Below are positions 22,331 to 33,099 of a DNA stretch of 64,000 nucleotides, piece by piece. Under the pieces are notes generated by a model. That model did not search any database. It was given only the letters and a program-made list of their open reading frames with translations, and was not told the DNA's origin. A program made the position numbers and the translations under genes. Within the stretch, counting starts at the first letter, position 1; each line of letters begins with the position of its first letter. Source of the stretch: Buddleja alternifolia (lineage: Eukaryota; Streptophyta; Magnoliopsida; Lamiales; Scrophulariaceae); the NCBI GenBank assembly GCA_019426215.1, contig CM033394.1, forward strand, positions 14,590,195-14,654,194. The letters run 5' to 3'.

Positions 22331-24300
22331 TTCACAAGTGTTTACAGGTTTAGCAGTGCCACAAAATGGCGATTTGGACAACTAACACTAACAACATCAA
22401 CCTTTTGAGAATCCAAATGGCTCACTAAAGTGAAATTGACCAAGACCCGTTCTCAAGATATCTCCTTTTGGAGATATTATTAGACATTAATAAATGTAAA
22501 CTTCAAATGAAGAAAATGGAAATATCGTACTTCTAACTCAAAATAACGTAAACTCTAATATTGGCTAAACGTGCTCTTAAAGATCATTAACTCATGAAAC
22601 AACATGTTTTCATCAGGATTTGTCAATTTATCAACCATTTAAAAACATGCGTCATAGTCGCATATCTATCAAAGTGTGCTCAGTTTAAACATTATCGAAT
22701 ACAAACTTTGACAATTAACTAAGTAAAAATTTGTAAACGAGAGAACACTTATTACGCATATTGCCATAGAATATATTAATAACTCAAGAAATAAACCGTC
22801 CCCAACTTATCTAGCACATTGTCTTCAATGGGCTAGGAAAGAAAAATAAAATAAAAGGGTGGAAAAACTTCCCTGAACAACATAATTATGTAGATCCATA
22901 GGGCGATGGGCAAAGCACGAAACAAGTCAACAAAGAAGAAGCAACCACTAAATGTGATCATAACAAATAAAACAGATCAACGAACAATAGAAACAAAATA
23001 TGACTAAGGAGTCAAAACAGGAAACAAACTACAGAACAAAAACAAGCATAAAACATCTAGTACAATGTCTCAAACCAGAAGTAAAAACAAAAACTAACCA
23101 AAGAGGAGAAAAATACAAGAAAACTGCCTATAATGACAAATTCTAAGCTAACTCCTCGGTAGCATCCTGAGATGCCTCATCTCCAGGAACAATTACAGGA
23201 GATGGACGTTGATGTGGTGAAGAGTTTCAAGCAGGCAGACTTGGCATTCCCTAAACACCAACAAACCTAGCAACCCTATAATACATTCACTATGATATTG
23301 CTGCAGATGATGTGCACGACCATCACTATGCACTATCTAGTCATCTAGTCGTAACTCAGTCTGCTATTGCCACAGCTACGCAGGCGAGAATCTCGAATAG
23401 ACCCCTCAAATTGATCCAAAAGGGTAGTTTGAGAGAGGAAAGCAGGGGGTGGAGGAGTGACATTAGGGGTGGGTGCAGATCTTGGTTCTTAGGGGGAGCA
23501 TCTACAATTTGCAAATCATTATCAATGGTGATCGGTCATTAAGGAGGATCATCTTTAGCACTCTTGTCAGTCAACAGCCACCGAGGGGACTCCCTAGGCT
23601 CGTGATAAAAAAATCTGGACACCAGCATTGCAAGCAAGGGTGGTGATCAGCGACATGCGTATCATATTTCTCTTGGTAGGGTGATTGATGTATTCGTAGA
23701 TCGAATGCTCGAGGAGCAAACGGCCATTTATAAGCATCCCAGTCATTACGCCAAAGATCAACGCCGCATGCTCATGTTGAACGATAGAAAACCTTTTGTT
23801 GGAGGGTTCATCGGGGCATCTGACCCACCTCAGTGAACCTTCATTGTCGCCATTGCCAATTGGAACTTGTACGTTGGCACTATATCCATAAAATGAGGAA
23901 TAGGATTTGCACGTGTTATTGAATTGCCATTTAGCTTCGCAAGTGTGGTCTCTCTCGGACTTGACTTGGGCTATTGTCACAAGATGGCAAGGTTCTATAA
24001 AGACTGGATTCGGGTTGTAGAGTTCAAACTATCTAATGGAAATTTCAGATTTCCTTATTGCTTTGTTGGTCCATCTGGTAGGACTTGGAATCATATCGTC
24101 TAGGACAAGGAAGTGACCGATTCACTGAGTATACTGATTTGAGCCTGATCGTTTTTGGAAGCCTTTCGCCAGCATGTCACCAAATTAGCCATTCCCTCAC
24201 ACTTATCAGCGGGAGCTTCTGGGGTGGTGGAATTGAATTTTGAATGGACCGTGTTAGAGCAAATAGAGGCGTGTGATAGCGTGATCCTCCACAAAATGAA
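22331..24300 (-). mobile_element. Athila-like Ty3/gypsy relic, minus strand
   Basis: On the minus strand, text near 22795-22840 reads AAGACAATGTGCTAGATAAG followed by TTGGGGACGG, close to the GAGGACAATG...AAGTGTGGGG box found downstream of the extra ORF in Athila-type elements. The frame at 23594-23980 (with NKRFSIVQHEHAALIFGVMT and RNMIRMSLITTLACNAGVQI) resembles the putative plant transposon protein domain (PF20167) found in that extra ORF; compare NPIILPSLITALCKAAKV in the element at 41381-42688. No gag or pol is seen. Assignment rests on weak similarity. Confidence 0.4.
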
Positions 24301-24918
24301 ACATTAGTCTCACATGATAGGGCCAATTCTAAACTACTCCCACACTTTAGATGATTTTAGAAATGGTCCAAATATTTTTCTAAGTTGCAACGTTAGTCCT
24401 TTTTTAAAGAAAAGTTGTCCCTTGTTTTTATTATCCATTAAAACCTAACGGAGTTTACATTTCTGTTACAAGCTATCGGAATGGTCAATTCAAAATTACA
24501 ATTTGCCCCCAGAACTATATAACTTGTATCAAACATCTCCCCAAAAAAAATTTGGTCACTTAACCCCTGGAAAATAAAGAGAAAAATAAAAAATCATCAA
24601 TATTCATTATCTTCTCCACTGCAAGTGTCTAAAGTTGCACATTTTTTTATGGAATATTACAATTTGGTAAAATTAGTACTAAGACCTTGTGGAACTGAAT
24701 GCACAAAACTCAGAGAACTGAATGCACAAAACTCAGAAAACTGAAACCTGCCCATGTACCTTTCCCGTCAAGACATGACACACAAGTTAAAAGACGAAAT
24801 TACAAATGGAAAACCCCCACAATTATCTGTCTAATAAGTAGACAAATCACTAGAGAAATAATACTCTTTGTTTCATACATTATTGTCACTAATATTCTTT
24901 TAATTTGATACCTGTAGC
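24301..24918. other. No gene seen
   Basis: AT-rich spacer. GTCC/GGAC-containing phrases around 24360-24560 recall the termini of Mutator-type MITEs, but no inverted partner or target duplication was found. No second exon for the phytocyanin relic is present here. Confidence 0.4.
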
Positions 24919-25093
24919 ATAATGTTTTCGCAACGTAGAACTTTCTACTCTCAGCCCGTTCAGTGTAATTCACATTCGGTTCTCCACCCGTATCGTTTCC
25001 AACCATAAGATCAACTGCGGCCAAAACCTGAGCAGCAGCAATCACTGTCGCAAGAATAACAATGATCAAGAAAGCTATTCCTTTCGATTTCAT
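24919..25093 (-). pseudogene. Phytocyanin first-exon relic
   Basis: From the ATG ending at 25093, the minus strand encodes a signal peptide (MKSKGIAFLIIVILATVIAA) and then VDLMVGNDTGGEPNVNYTER, AESRKFYVAKTL. This parallels exon 1 of the gene at 28467-30012 (DHIVGDDSGWKLGVNYTAWA). The Gly-Trp of the conserved GW motif has become GE. Aligning the exon ends keeps the same splice phase, but the donor reads GC instead of GT. The next GT is 7 bases on. No exon 2 with the copper-binding Cys/His follows. A TATATA stretch lies at about 25150-25156. It is probably a dead tandem duplicate. Confidence 0.8.
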
Positions 25094-25159
25094 TTTAGAC
25101 CTTCAGGTTCGACTTTATTGAAATGAGTTAAAATAGCTTCTGAGAATCGTATATAAGAC

Positions 25160-26109
25160 TTTCATCTGGTGCAGCTTAAGCAAAAACATCCGAAGAATGG
25201 ATTTGGATCTCTTTCTGGGATGTATATGTGCATCATGGATATGTGAGTAGTGTAACAACAGAAACTATGAACAATAAGAAAGCGACAATTTGCCTGGCCG
25301 GCTAACAGCGACAGGCATAGTTATATGCTCCCAAGAATGTGTATAACTTGGAAATTGCGAAGGGCACAACCTCTTCGGTTTGGACTTTGGATGATATGGT
25401 TAAATAATAGTTTAGAGATTTAGACATCAATAAGTTGGATGTTATTACATTGTTACTTGATGTAGATTTATGTTAAACAAATAGGCGTTCTTAATTTGAA
25501 TTAACTTAATGTTATGGATTGGAAATGTGAAAAAGTATATATTAGGGTCAATATGTAAATTAGAAAAGTGATTTTGGAAATATTTTGTTATTTTAAAACA
25601 TATTATATTATAGCCCTGCGAAACTGCAAAATTCATCTTTTAACTAAAGAGGGTCGGCAAATTAAGTCGTGTAAATTATGTCACTAGAAATTCATGAAGA
25701 CTAAATATCCCCGTCGTGAATTGAGGACAAATTTCGTAAGAAACTGAAAACTTGACCAGAAAGTTGCATGTGGTAAAACTTTCAATTTGCTAGGGGAAAA
25801 TATGATATGAGTACCAAAAATCTCTCTTATGGCTTACAGAACCAAAATTGCAACTTTAATTTGTATTTTACTAACTCGTTGTTTTATAAGTTAACAGAAA
25901 GCGACAATTTTAGTCCTGAAAATTAATGTTGGAAACTATATTTGGTTCTCACATGCACAATGTGTGCTATTTACTTCCAAATTTGAAAAATATTCAAATT
26001 ATATGGTCATGTGATGGGCACATGTTACTTTCCGGCCAATTTGTTTTTATTTTATTTTATTGAGATTTGTTCTCAAGTTAGCAAAAAATCAAAAATTAGT
26101 GTACTTAGG
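25160..26109. other. Upstream region of the relic and AT-rich spacer; no gene
   Basis: GCCGGCTAACAGCG at 25297-25310 matches a motif upstream of the intact phytocyanin (30156-30170). From about 25790, GGGGAAAATATGATATGAG and ACCAAAAATC phrases suggest a worn MITE end, without a partner. Confidence 0.4.
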
Positions 26110-26390
26110 TTACCATTATCTCAATTTACAAAGCTAATTTTGCTACCCCTAGCTTAGTTACAAGACTAAAATTGCAAAATTGCCTTTTTAAACCCTAAAC
26201 ATACCCAACGAGGACTAGCTCTATTGTTGAAGGTGGAGCCCCAAATGCTAGAGGTTTTGGACTTTACTTTTAATGACATGTGAGTCTTTCTCTTCTAATT
26301 CCTACAAGTTATTTGTTGATTATAAATTATTACGGATTGTTAAACATTTTGTGATGATTGATATTGATAATGTATTGATGCATGTATTTG
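26110..26390. repeat. Dispersed repeat, copy A (see 47206-47490)
   Basis: Shared phrases with 47206-47490 include TTACAAGACTAAAATTGCAA / TCACAAGACTAAAACTGTAA, then AACCCTAAA, then GTTGTTTGTTGATTA followed by GTGATGATT. Both copies are in the same orientation. Nature unknown; non-coding. Confidence 0.55.
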
Positions 26391-26392
26391 AG

Positions 26393-26534
26393 GTGAAATT
26401 TTAGTCCACTCCCGGTTCGGCCACATCCAAGTGTTCTTCACAAAATGAGTAACCAATCAAATGACAAGTACAATACACTTTCTTTAGAAAATACATTTGG
26501 CCATGGCCGAGTCGAGAGTGGGCTAAAATTTCCC
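26393..26534. mobile_element. 142-bp Mutator-type MITE, 9-bp TSD
   Basis: The left arm GTGAAATTTTAGTCCACTCC and the right-arm complement GGGAAATTTTAGCCCACTCT pair over about 35 bases. Target duplications GTATTTGAG (26384-26392) and ATATTTGAG (26535-26543) match 8 of 9. Length and TSD size fit a small Mutator-like derivative. It is non-coding. Confidence 0.8.
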
Positions 26535-26971
26535 ATATTTGAGATGCCTTTCGGTCTTCTAGTAGACATACTTAAATTAAGCATATCATTTAGTCACCCA
26601 CTTCATATATTTTGAAGTAAAAGCATAAATACATTGCATTTAAAGCAAAGGAGGTAGAGGCATTAATACATATACAATAGACAGAAATATGGATTTTAGA
26701 GATGGATTTTTCCGTATATTCTTATAAAGATTTTAAAAATTAAGTTAGGATATACTAACTTTTTCGTAAGGAGTGTATTAACTTCTACCATCTTATTTTA
26801 AAAGTTTATAAATTTATCTTTAAGAAATTTATTCAGACGCTTAAGACTAGAAACTCTCAAACATATTACAAGATATTCAAGGAGCTTATAAACTCAATCT
26901 AATAACCATTAACCGATGATAATATTATAATTTCCAAATTTATGACGCCACAACATAAAGAATAATTTTTA

Positions 26972-27566
26972 GGGAAAATTATTTAAACCCTCTTAAAATA
27001 AACTTTTGTATCCTAAAAACCCATTCTACCAATTTTTCAATCCAAAACCCTCAAATTTTAGGTTTAATAAATTTATGGACTAAATGGCCCTTAGCTTTCT
27101 AGATTAAAAATTAATCAATTGTAGTTTTGTATAGAAACTTATTTTATTTGGAACTATTATATTGATATATAATCGATACTAGTTGATTTTAATCTTAAAT
27201 TTTCAGATTTTTCTAATCTTTTTAAAAAATTAAAAAAATATATTTTAGATGATTACCATATGAAAATTAAAATTAAAAGTAAATTATATTAAATATTTAA
27301 AAATATTTAATATTAAAAAAACAAAATATGTATTATACAATTTATCAAATTGAAAAATTTAAAATAAAAAGAATATGATAAAAAAATCAATTAATCAATT
27401 CTTAACTTAATAAATCAAGTGTAATTTAGTCTAAAAAGTTTTTAATCCTAACTTTTGGATTTTTTGGATTGAAACATTTGTAGAGTGGGTTTTTGATATT
27501 GAAAAATATTTTTCATGGATTTTTTAATACAAAAAATTGTTTTAGGGGGTTTTTAGTTATTTTCCC
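26972..27566. mobile_element. 595-bp Mutator-type MITE, perfect 9-bp TSD
   Basis: The left end GGGAAAATTATTTAAACCC and the complement of the right end GGGAAAATAACTAAAAACCC form imperfect terminal inverted repeats of roughly 90 bases. The target duplication TAATTTTTA occurs at 26963-26971 and 27567-27575. The very AT-rich interior has no gene. Confidence 0.85.
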
Positions 27567-27612
27567 TAATTTTTATACCGTCAGAATGATTTTTGATTAT
27601 TACGATTATATA

Positions 27613-27924
27613 GAGAAAAATGCAAAATCAGTCCTGTAACTATAGGAGGCTGCCAAAATTGGTCCCGTATTATTTGAATTGGCAAAATTGGTCCTGTAAC
27701 TATCAAAAATTCGCAATTTGAGGATTTTTGATAGTTACGGGACCAAAAAATCAAAAATCCCCAAATTGAATTGCCAATTTCAGGCCAAATTCGGGCTTTC
27801 TGATCAAAATTGTGTTCAAATTGCGAATTTTTGATAGTTACAGGACGAATTTGGCCAATTCAAATAATACAGGACCAATTTTGCCAACCCCCTATAGTTA
27901 TAGGACTAATTTTGCATTTTTCTC
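27613..27924. mobile_element. 312-bp foldback MITE, 10-bp TSD
   Basis: The left end GAGAAAAATGCAAAATCAGT and the right-end complement GAGAAAAATGCAAAATTAGT head arms of about 105 bases with phrases such as CAAAATTGGTCCTGTAACTA. The target duplication CGATTATATA is perfect at 27603-27612 and 27925-27934. It could fold almost end to end. It is non-coding. Confidence 0.9.
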
Positions 27925-27934
27925 CGATTATATA

Positions 27935-28466
27935 TTCTATCTTTGCATAAAGATGACATTATTTAACTTTTCTAAAAATGAGAATATTCAGACTTTTGCC
28001 ACATTGTTTCGAAATCTCCTTTTAGTCATTAATTACATTGCAAAACTCCTACAAATTGTTAAATCAATTATATTAATCAATAAAACTATTCATTTAAAAT
28101 AAGAACAAATGTTGATTAAGTGAATAATGAATTCTTATTTGCTTGATGATCACCTAATTTGTTTGACTCTGTATTGGTGAATTGGTGATCATTAAAATAT
28201 AGAAAATTGAAAGGCATAAAAAGACGTTTAAAAGATTTATTTTTCGTAATTGATTTAAATGAATGAATGCAATAAACTTATAGTAATAGATAATGTTTTG
28301 GCATAAATGAAAAGGGAAACAAAGACATGCTTTAGCCTTTATGGACGCATTTGGAATACAACAATAAAAAGAATAATCAATTACTAAAAACAGTACATGA
28401 TTTTAATTAGAAAGAATCACAAGAGATTGAACAGGAATAATAATCAACAAAGATTCAATAGGGTTA
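27935..28466. other. No gene seen; 3' flank of the phytocyanin gene
   Basis: AT-rich sequence directly after the phytocyanin stop (minus strand). It presumably holds its 3' untranslated region and polyadenylation signals; several AATAAA-like strings occur on the minus strand, but I cannot choose among them. Confidence 0.4.
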
Positions 28467-30012
28467 CTAGGCCGGGATCATTTTCAAGACAACCAATGCT
28501 GCTACCATCCATACAGAAGACTTCAAGGGGGGTAAGTGATTTCCTGCTGAAGTTCCAGGAGTTGGGGCGGGAGCCGAAGCCGGAGCTTCAGTCGAAGCAA
28601 CGGTAATGACAAGCTTCATCCCTGAGGCGCAGTGGTTTCCGACACCACAAATGTACCACTTTCTTCCGGGAGTTGCAAGGGGAATCACGTCATTTCCACT
28701 AGTTAGCGGCCCCGGTGCTGAAGGCACCATACATTGCTGAAAAGCAGTCCCATTTACTCTGTGAACATTATGTGCTCCTTGACCGTACTTGAAAACTGCA
28801 CTCAGAAAAACAGTGAAACCATATTAAGAGACGCGCAAAAATGTGTTATTTAAACTCACAATGTCTTATAAGACCGGGAAATCGCATTTTTAGTCCGGTA
28901 TTTATGTCCGATTGCAGATTTGGTCCCATATGTTACTGGATTCTCAATTTGCATCCCGTAAGCCTCCCATTGCCCTTTTAAAGAAGCAATTTCGGTTTAT
29001 GCTGGACCTTCCTTGCCATAATCGTTGTTGCAACCTTCCTTGTTGGACACAATTGTTAAAATTGCAGCAAATTTTGACAAAATGGCATCTTTAAATTGCT
29101 GTAACCTTCTTTGTTGGACCTTCCTTGCTGTAATTGTTCAGTTTATGCCATAATTGATGGTTGATGTTGAAGATTTTAGGCTATGAGAAGTTAGGATTTT
29201 TTGTTTGGGAGAAAAATGAACGATTAGGGTTGGAATTTTTGATCTAATGACTCTTCAAAAAACCATTAGTGTTGTTCAGCATACCTCACCCTGTCGGGGG
29301 GGGGGGGGGGGGGTCGCCCCCCCAAAACCCCAACAGAAGAGTCACGTGGCTTTTGGCGATAAGAACATGATGGTAGGACCAAAATTGAGATTTAAAAAAA
29401 AAAATTATAGGACGTAAATTGAGATTCCCATAATGAACGGCACCTAAAGTGTAATTGGGCAAGATACAGGCTAAAAATGTATTTTCCCTATAAGACTTTA
29501 TCAAGTACACACTAATAATATTTGGCATATCTTGGGACACGAACGTCAAGGAAAATCTTAGCCCTCCATAAATTTTACATGTGATCTCAATCACATGAAG
29601 GATGGTAATCTCATAATACTCTAGACACACCCAAAATTATTGAAACCGCCATTTTTTTGGGGGCTAAATATAGCCGAAACTACCTTAGTGGAGCAAAAAT
29701 AGACCTTTTAATATTGGAGCGGATCTTCTATCCCGTAAATTAATCTCTCATTGATGTGACACCATTATAAGTAGAAATTCCTTTCCGTGACACATCCCTA
29801 TTTTGTTTCCCTAGATTTGTAATACAATATTTGATAACTAATGAGAACGTACCAAGTCTGTCTCCAAGATAGAATTGCTTTCCCTCAGCCCATGCAGTGT
29901 AATTAACACCCAATTTCCAGCCGGAGTCATCTCCAACAATGTGATCAATCGCAAAAGCTGGAGCAGCACTTGCTGCAACAATTATCATAATCCATAAAGC
30001 TTTAGAGGCCAT
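28467..30012 (-). CDS. Phytocyanin (uclacyanin-like blue copper protein), two exons
   Basis: Exon 1 is 30012-29853, donor GTACGT. Exon 2 is 28795-28467, acceptor TGAGTGCAG. Together they encode 162 residues. Residues 1-21 are a signal peptide ending FAI. The plastocyanin-like domain follows with GDDSGWKL and NYTAWAEGKQFYLGDRLVFKY. The four blue-copper ligands can be placed: His in GAHNV, and Cys, His and Met in YICGVGNHCASGMKL. A Pro/Ala/Thr linker (APASAPAPTPGTSAGN) and a hydrophobic tail (SSVWMVAALVVLKMIPA) suggest GPI anchoring. The axial Met argues for uclacyanin/plantacyanin rather than stellacyanin (Gln). Such proteins are extracellular electron carriers of uncertain partner. The frame is intact; the 1,057-bp intron contains a MITE. 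Confidence 0.9.
28876..29488. mobile_element. 613-bp Mutator-type MITE in the phytocyanin intron
   Basis: The left end GGGAAATCGCATTTTTAGTC and the right-end complement GGGAAAATACATTTTTAGCC are inverted repeats. Target duplications TATAAGACC (28867-28875) and TATAAGACT (29489-29497) match 8 of 9. The interior has a G18/C8 run at about 29296-29323 and tandem CCTTCCTTGYYRTAATTGTT phrases (29008-29140). It lies wholly within the intron and away from both splice sites. Confidence 0.85.
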
Positions 30013-30112
30013 TAAGTTCTTTTGAACGACTTAAATAATAATAATATATATAATGGGTTAAGTGTTGTTTTCTTGTGATTTGCTTGTGTTATGTGGTGTT
30101 GATGATTTAGAG

Positions 30113-30120
30113 TATTTATA
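30113..30120 (-). promoter_or_regulatory. TATA box of the phytocyanin gene
   Basis: The minus strand reads CCCTATAAATACTC, placing TATAAATA about 100 bases upstream of the ATG at 30012. The 5' UTR would be about 70 bases. Further upstream, GCCGGCTAAAAGCGG (30156-30170) is shared with the relic's upstream region. Confidence 0.65.
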
Positions 30121-30647
30121 GGGTGTTAATTTGGTAGTAATGGAAGCTGCAGCCAGCCGGCTAAAAGCGGCAAAGAAACCTTATTGACTTAGCAACTCTC
30201 TCCCATATGTGAAACTTGGTAAAATAAACTAAATGTGATTTATATTTTGGCCGAATGGTTGAGATCTGAAGCGAGCTGTTCCAATTCCAAGTCTTCAACC
30301 AACATTGTCAGATATTTGGAATTGGCAAATTTGATTTGATTTTATTTTTGCTTAAGTAATCGGTATCGTTAGGGAATATTACACTTTTCGTCCCATAACT
30401 TTGGCCTAGTCCAATTTTGGTCTCTTTCATTTCAAGTTTTTCATATTTGGTCTTATAAGTTTCAAAATTCCTCACATTTAGTCCAAACCTAAGTATCCAT
30501 CCAAAATTTGACCGTCAACTCCGTCAGTCGACTTTTTGACCGGTTCATTGGGGTGATTTTGTGCATGAATAACATGTGATATTGAAAAGAAACATTTTAA
30601 TAATGAATATAATCCATGTGTGAGTGCATTTATACTACTATAAAAAT

Positions 30648-30900
30648 ACACTATTACAGCGGTTTTTAGAAAACCGCTGAACAGCGGGGCCTATTACAGC
30701 GGTTTTTTGGTGAACCGCTGTATCCGGTTCACCAATTAGAGCGGTTACAACGGTTTTTTGAAGAACTGTTGTATCCGGTTTCGGGCTATTACAACGGTTC
30801 TTCAAAAAACCGCTATAATAGTCCAATTAGAGCGGTTTTTTGAAGAACCGCTGTAATAGCCCGGAACCGGATACAGCGATTTTTCAAAAAACTGCTATTT
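30648..30900. repeat. CACTA-3 left subterminal repeats
   Basis: Inverted pairs of TATTACAGCGGTT and AACCGCTGTA, with variants AGAGCGGTT and ACAACGGTT, in both orientations. Confidence 0.88.
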
Positions 30901-31269
30901 AAAATAAAATAAAAAATGAAAAACCCATTTCACCCCTATTTTTCCCCCCATTTCCGCCGGCCTCTCTCTCTCTCTCTCACTCGACTCTCTCTCTCTACTC
31001 TCTCTCTCTCGCTTGACTCCTCTACCACCACCTTCGCCGCCACCACCATATACCCTCATTAGTCTCTCTCTCTCTCTCTCTCTCTACTACTCTATATATA
31101 TCTCTAGCTATATATACATATATATACTCACACACACAACACATATATCGGGCGCCGCTCGTCTCTCTCTCTCGACTATCTCTCACCTTATAGGTATATA
31201 CTTATATATATATGTTTATATATATTATGTATATTTTATATATGTTATGATAATCAGGGTAATATGTTA

Positions 31270-31640
31270 ATATTTTTATTGTTGTTACATATATGTTATG
31301 TTAATTGGGGTTTTGTGAATTATATAATGTGGGTTATAAGCTAATATCTTGATTGTTATATATATGTTATGTTAATTGGGATTTTGTGAATTATATAATG
31401 TGGGTTATATGTTACTTTCTTGATTGTTGTTATATATATGTTATATTAATTGGGTTTTGTGAATTATATAATGTGAGTTATATTTTAATTTCTTGATTGT
31501 TGTTATATATATGTTATGTTAATTGGGGTTTTGTGAATTATATAATGTGGATTTTTGTTATGTTATAATGTGGATTGTTGTTATGTTATAGTTGATTATA
31601 TTAATTGGTTTTGTTAATTATATAATGTGGGTATTTGTTA
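31270..31640. repeat. Tandem repeat, about 75-bp unit, 5' of the CACTA-3 transposase gene
   Basis: About four and a half copies of a unit containing TATGTTAATTGGGGTTTTGT and GAATTATATAATGTGGGTTA. It lies between the CT-rich leader and the transposase start, in the promoter or first-intron position. Confidence 0.88.
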
Positions 31641-31782
31641 TATATAAGTTATGTTAATTGGGGTTTCTTGATTGTTGGATTTTTGATTTATGCTATGATA
31701 TGTTGGTATTATGATTGGACTTTCGTTGTATTATTTTGTTGACATCGTTTAATGCATTCATGGTTTTGTGAAGTTCGATTGG

Positions 31783-32063
31783 TTTTGTGAACGAATTGAT
31801 GGATTGGTTTTGTTGGGTTGCAATTTTGGGGGAAGATTAAGTCGAGAACTTGGTAAAAATTTTTGCGTTATTACTCTGTCAAATTTTTTCTAGAATAATG
31901 GGCATTGTTATTTGTTTTACTGCATATATATTTGTTTGGGTTAGTTGTGGTTGAAATATCTGAGTTTTGTTAGTTCCAAGGTTGGGGGAAGATTAAGTCG
32001 AGAACTTGGTATTAATTTTTACGTCGCTACTCTACCGAATTTTTTCTAAAATAATGGGCATTG
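31783..32063. repeat. Leader repeat of CACTA-3 gene 1 (copy of 42812-43095)
   Basis: About 280 bases nearly identical to the sequence before gene 2. Each contains GGGGGAAGATTAAGTCGAGA twice (31830 and 31985 here), so an older inner duplication of about 150 bp preceded the copying of the whole leader. Confidence 0.9.
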
Positions 32064-32135
32064 TGGTTCGAATAATTTAGAAACTTTATAGTGTTTTGTT
32101 GTTTAGTTTTGTTGTGGTTAAAAAATCAGAATCAA

Positions 32136-33067
32136 GATGGATCGAAGTTGGATATTAGCGGATCGTATGTCGAAGCAATATGAGAAAGGGGGTGAAAGAA
32201 TTCATCAATTTTGCGATTGAGCATGCACCAGATCTTACTAGAATCAGTTGCCCATGTTTACGTTGTTGTTTTGGAGAGAGAATTAGTCCACGTGAATTGG
32301 AAGATCATTTCGTGTGTAATGGAATTGATAAAAGCTACACACGTTGGACAAGACACGGTGAGAGCAGTGCCACCTCAGATGATTTGGGTGGTACATCATA
32401 TCGATCACAGGATTTGGACATGGATGATTATGAGCCTGATCGTTTGGAGGAGATGACAAATGTGATTGAGGAGGATTTGCGAAATTGTCCCAAGATGTTT
32501 GACAATTTGACAAGTGATTCAAAGACACCACTGTATAGTGGTAGTAAATTCACAAGATTGAAAGCAGTCCTAAACCTCGACAAGTTAAAAGCCAACAATG
32601 GGTGGAGTGATAAAAGTTTCACAGACTTACTTGATCTATTAAAAAGCGTGCTACTCGAGGATAATGTGTTACCTAATCGTACTTATGAGGCTAAGAAGAT
32701 GTTAACCTCAATTGGTATGGGATATGAGAGGATACATGCCTGTCTCAATGATTGCATATTGTTTAGAACTGACTATGCATCATTGAACGTCTGTCCGAAA
32801 TGTGGCGCCTCGCGGTACAAGAAAAATGGATCTGCTCCTGTCAAAACCATGTGGTATTTGCCCATAATACCACGAATTAAGCGCATGTACAGTAGTAAAG
32901 AGTTAGCCAAGGACTTGACATGGCATGCTGATAGAAGGCTTGAAGAAAGAATTGAAGATGACAAGATTCGACACCCCTCAGATTCTCCTCAATGGAAAAA
33001 GATTGATAAGAGGCATTTTTACGTGTTTTTAAGCCTATGGGACTTATGCTATGGATTCATTTATTGA
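32136..33067 (+). pseudogene. CACTA-3 transposase, N-terminal part (TnpD-like)
   Basis: The expected start MDRSWILADRMSKQYEKG is at 32136, but one extra G in the run at 32187-32191 shifts the frame. The long open frame from 32180 carries the rest: the transposase-associated domain (VKEFINFAIEHAP, then ISCPCLRCC, zinc-binding Cys), YTRWTRHGE, then the region leading into the transposase_21 core (YEAKKMLTSIGMGYERIHAC, LNVCPKCGASRYKK). After PQWKKIDK at about 33010 the family text stops, and the DDE catalytic core is missing. It lies directly upstream of the retrotransposon LTR. It would have cut CACTA ends; it is dead here. Confidence 0.88.
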
Positions 33068-33099
33068 CAAAATCATGCCACATTTGCGTTTTAGCGGGG

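Noticed and set aside
23312..23542. 76-codon plus-strand frame
   Set aside because: Antisense to an Athila-like relic, no recognisable domain, no gene context.
29296..29323. G18 run followed by a C run as a possible structured element
   Set aside because: It may be a sequencing or assembly artefact in a homopolymer; no further G-tract pattern supports a quadruplex claim.
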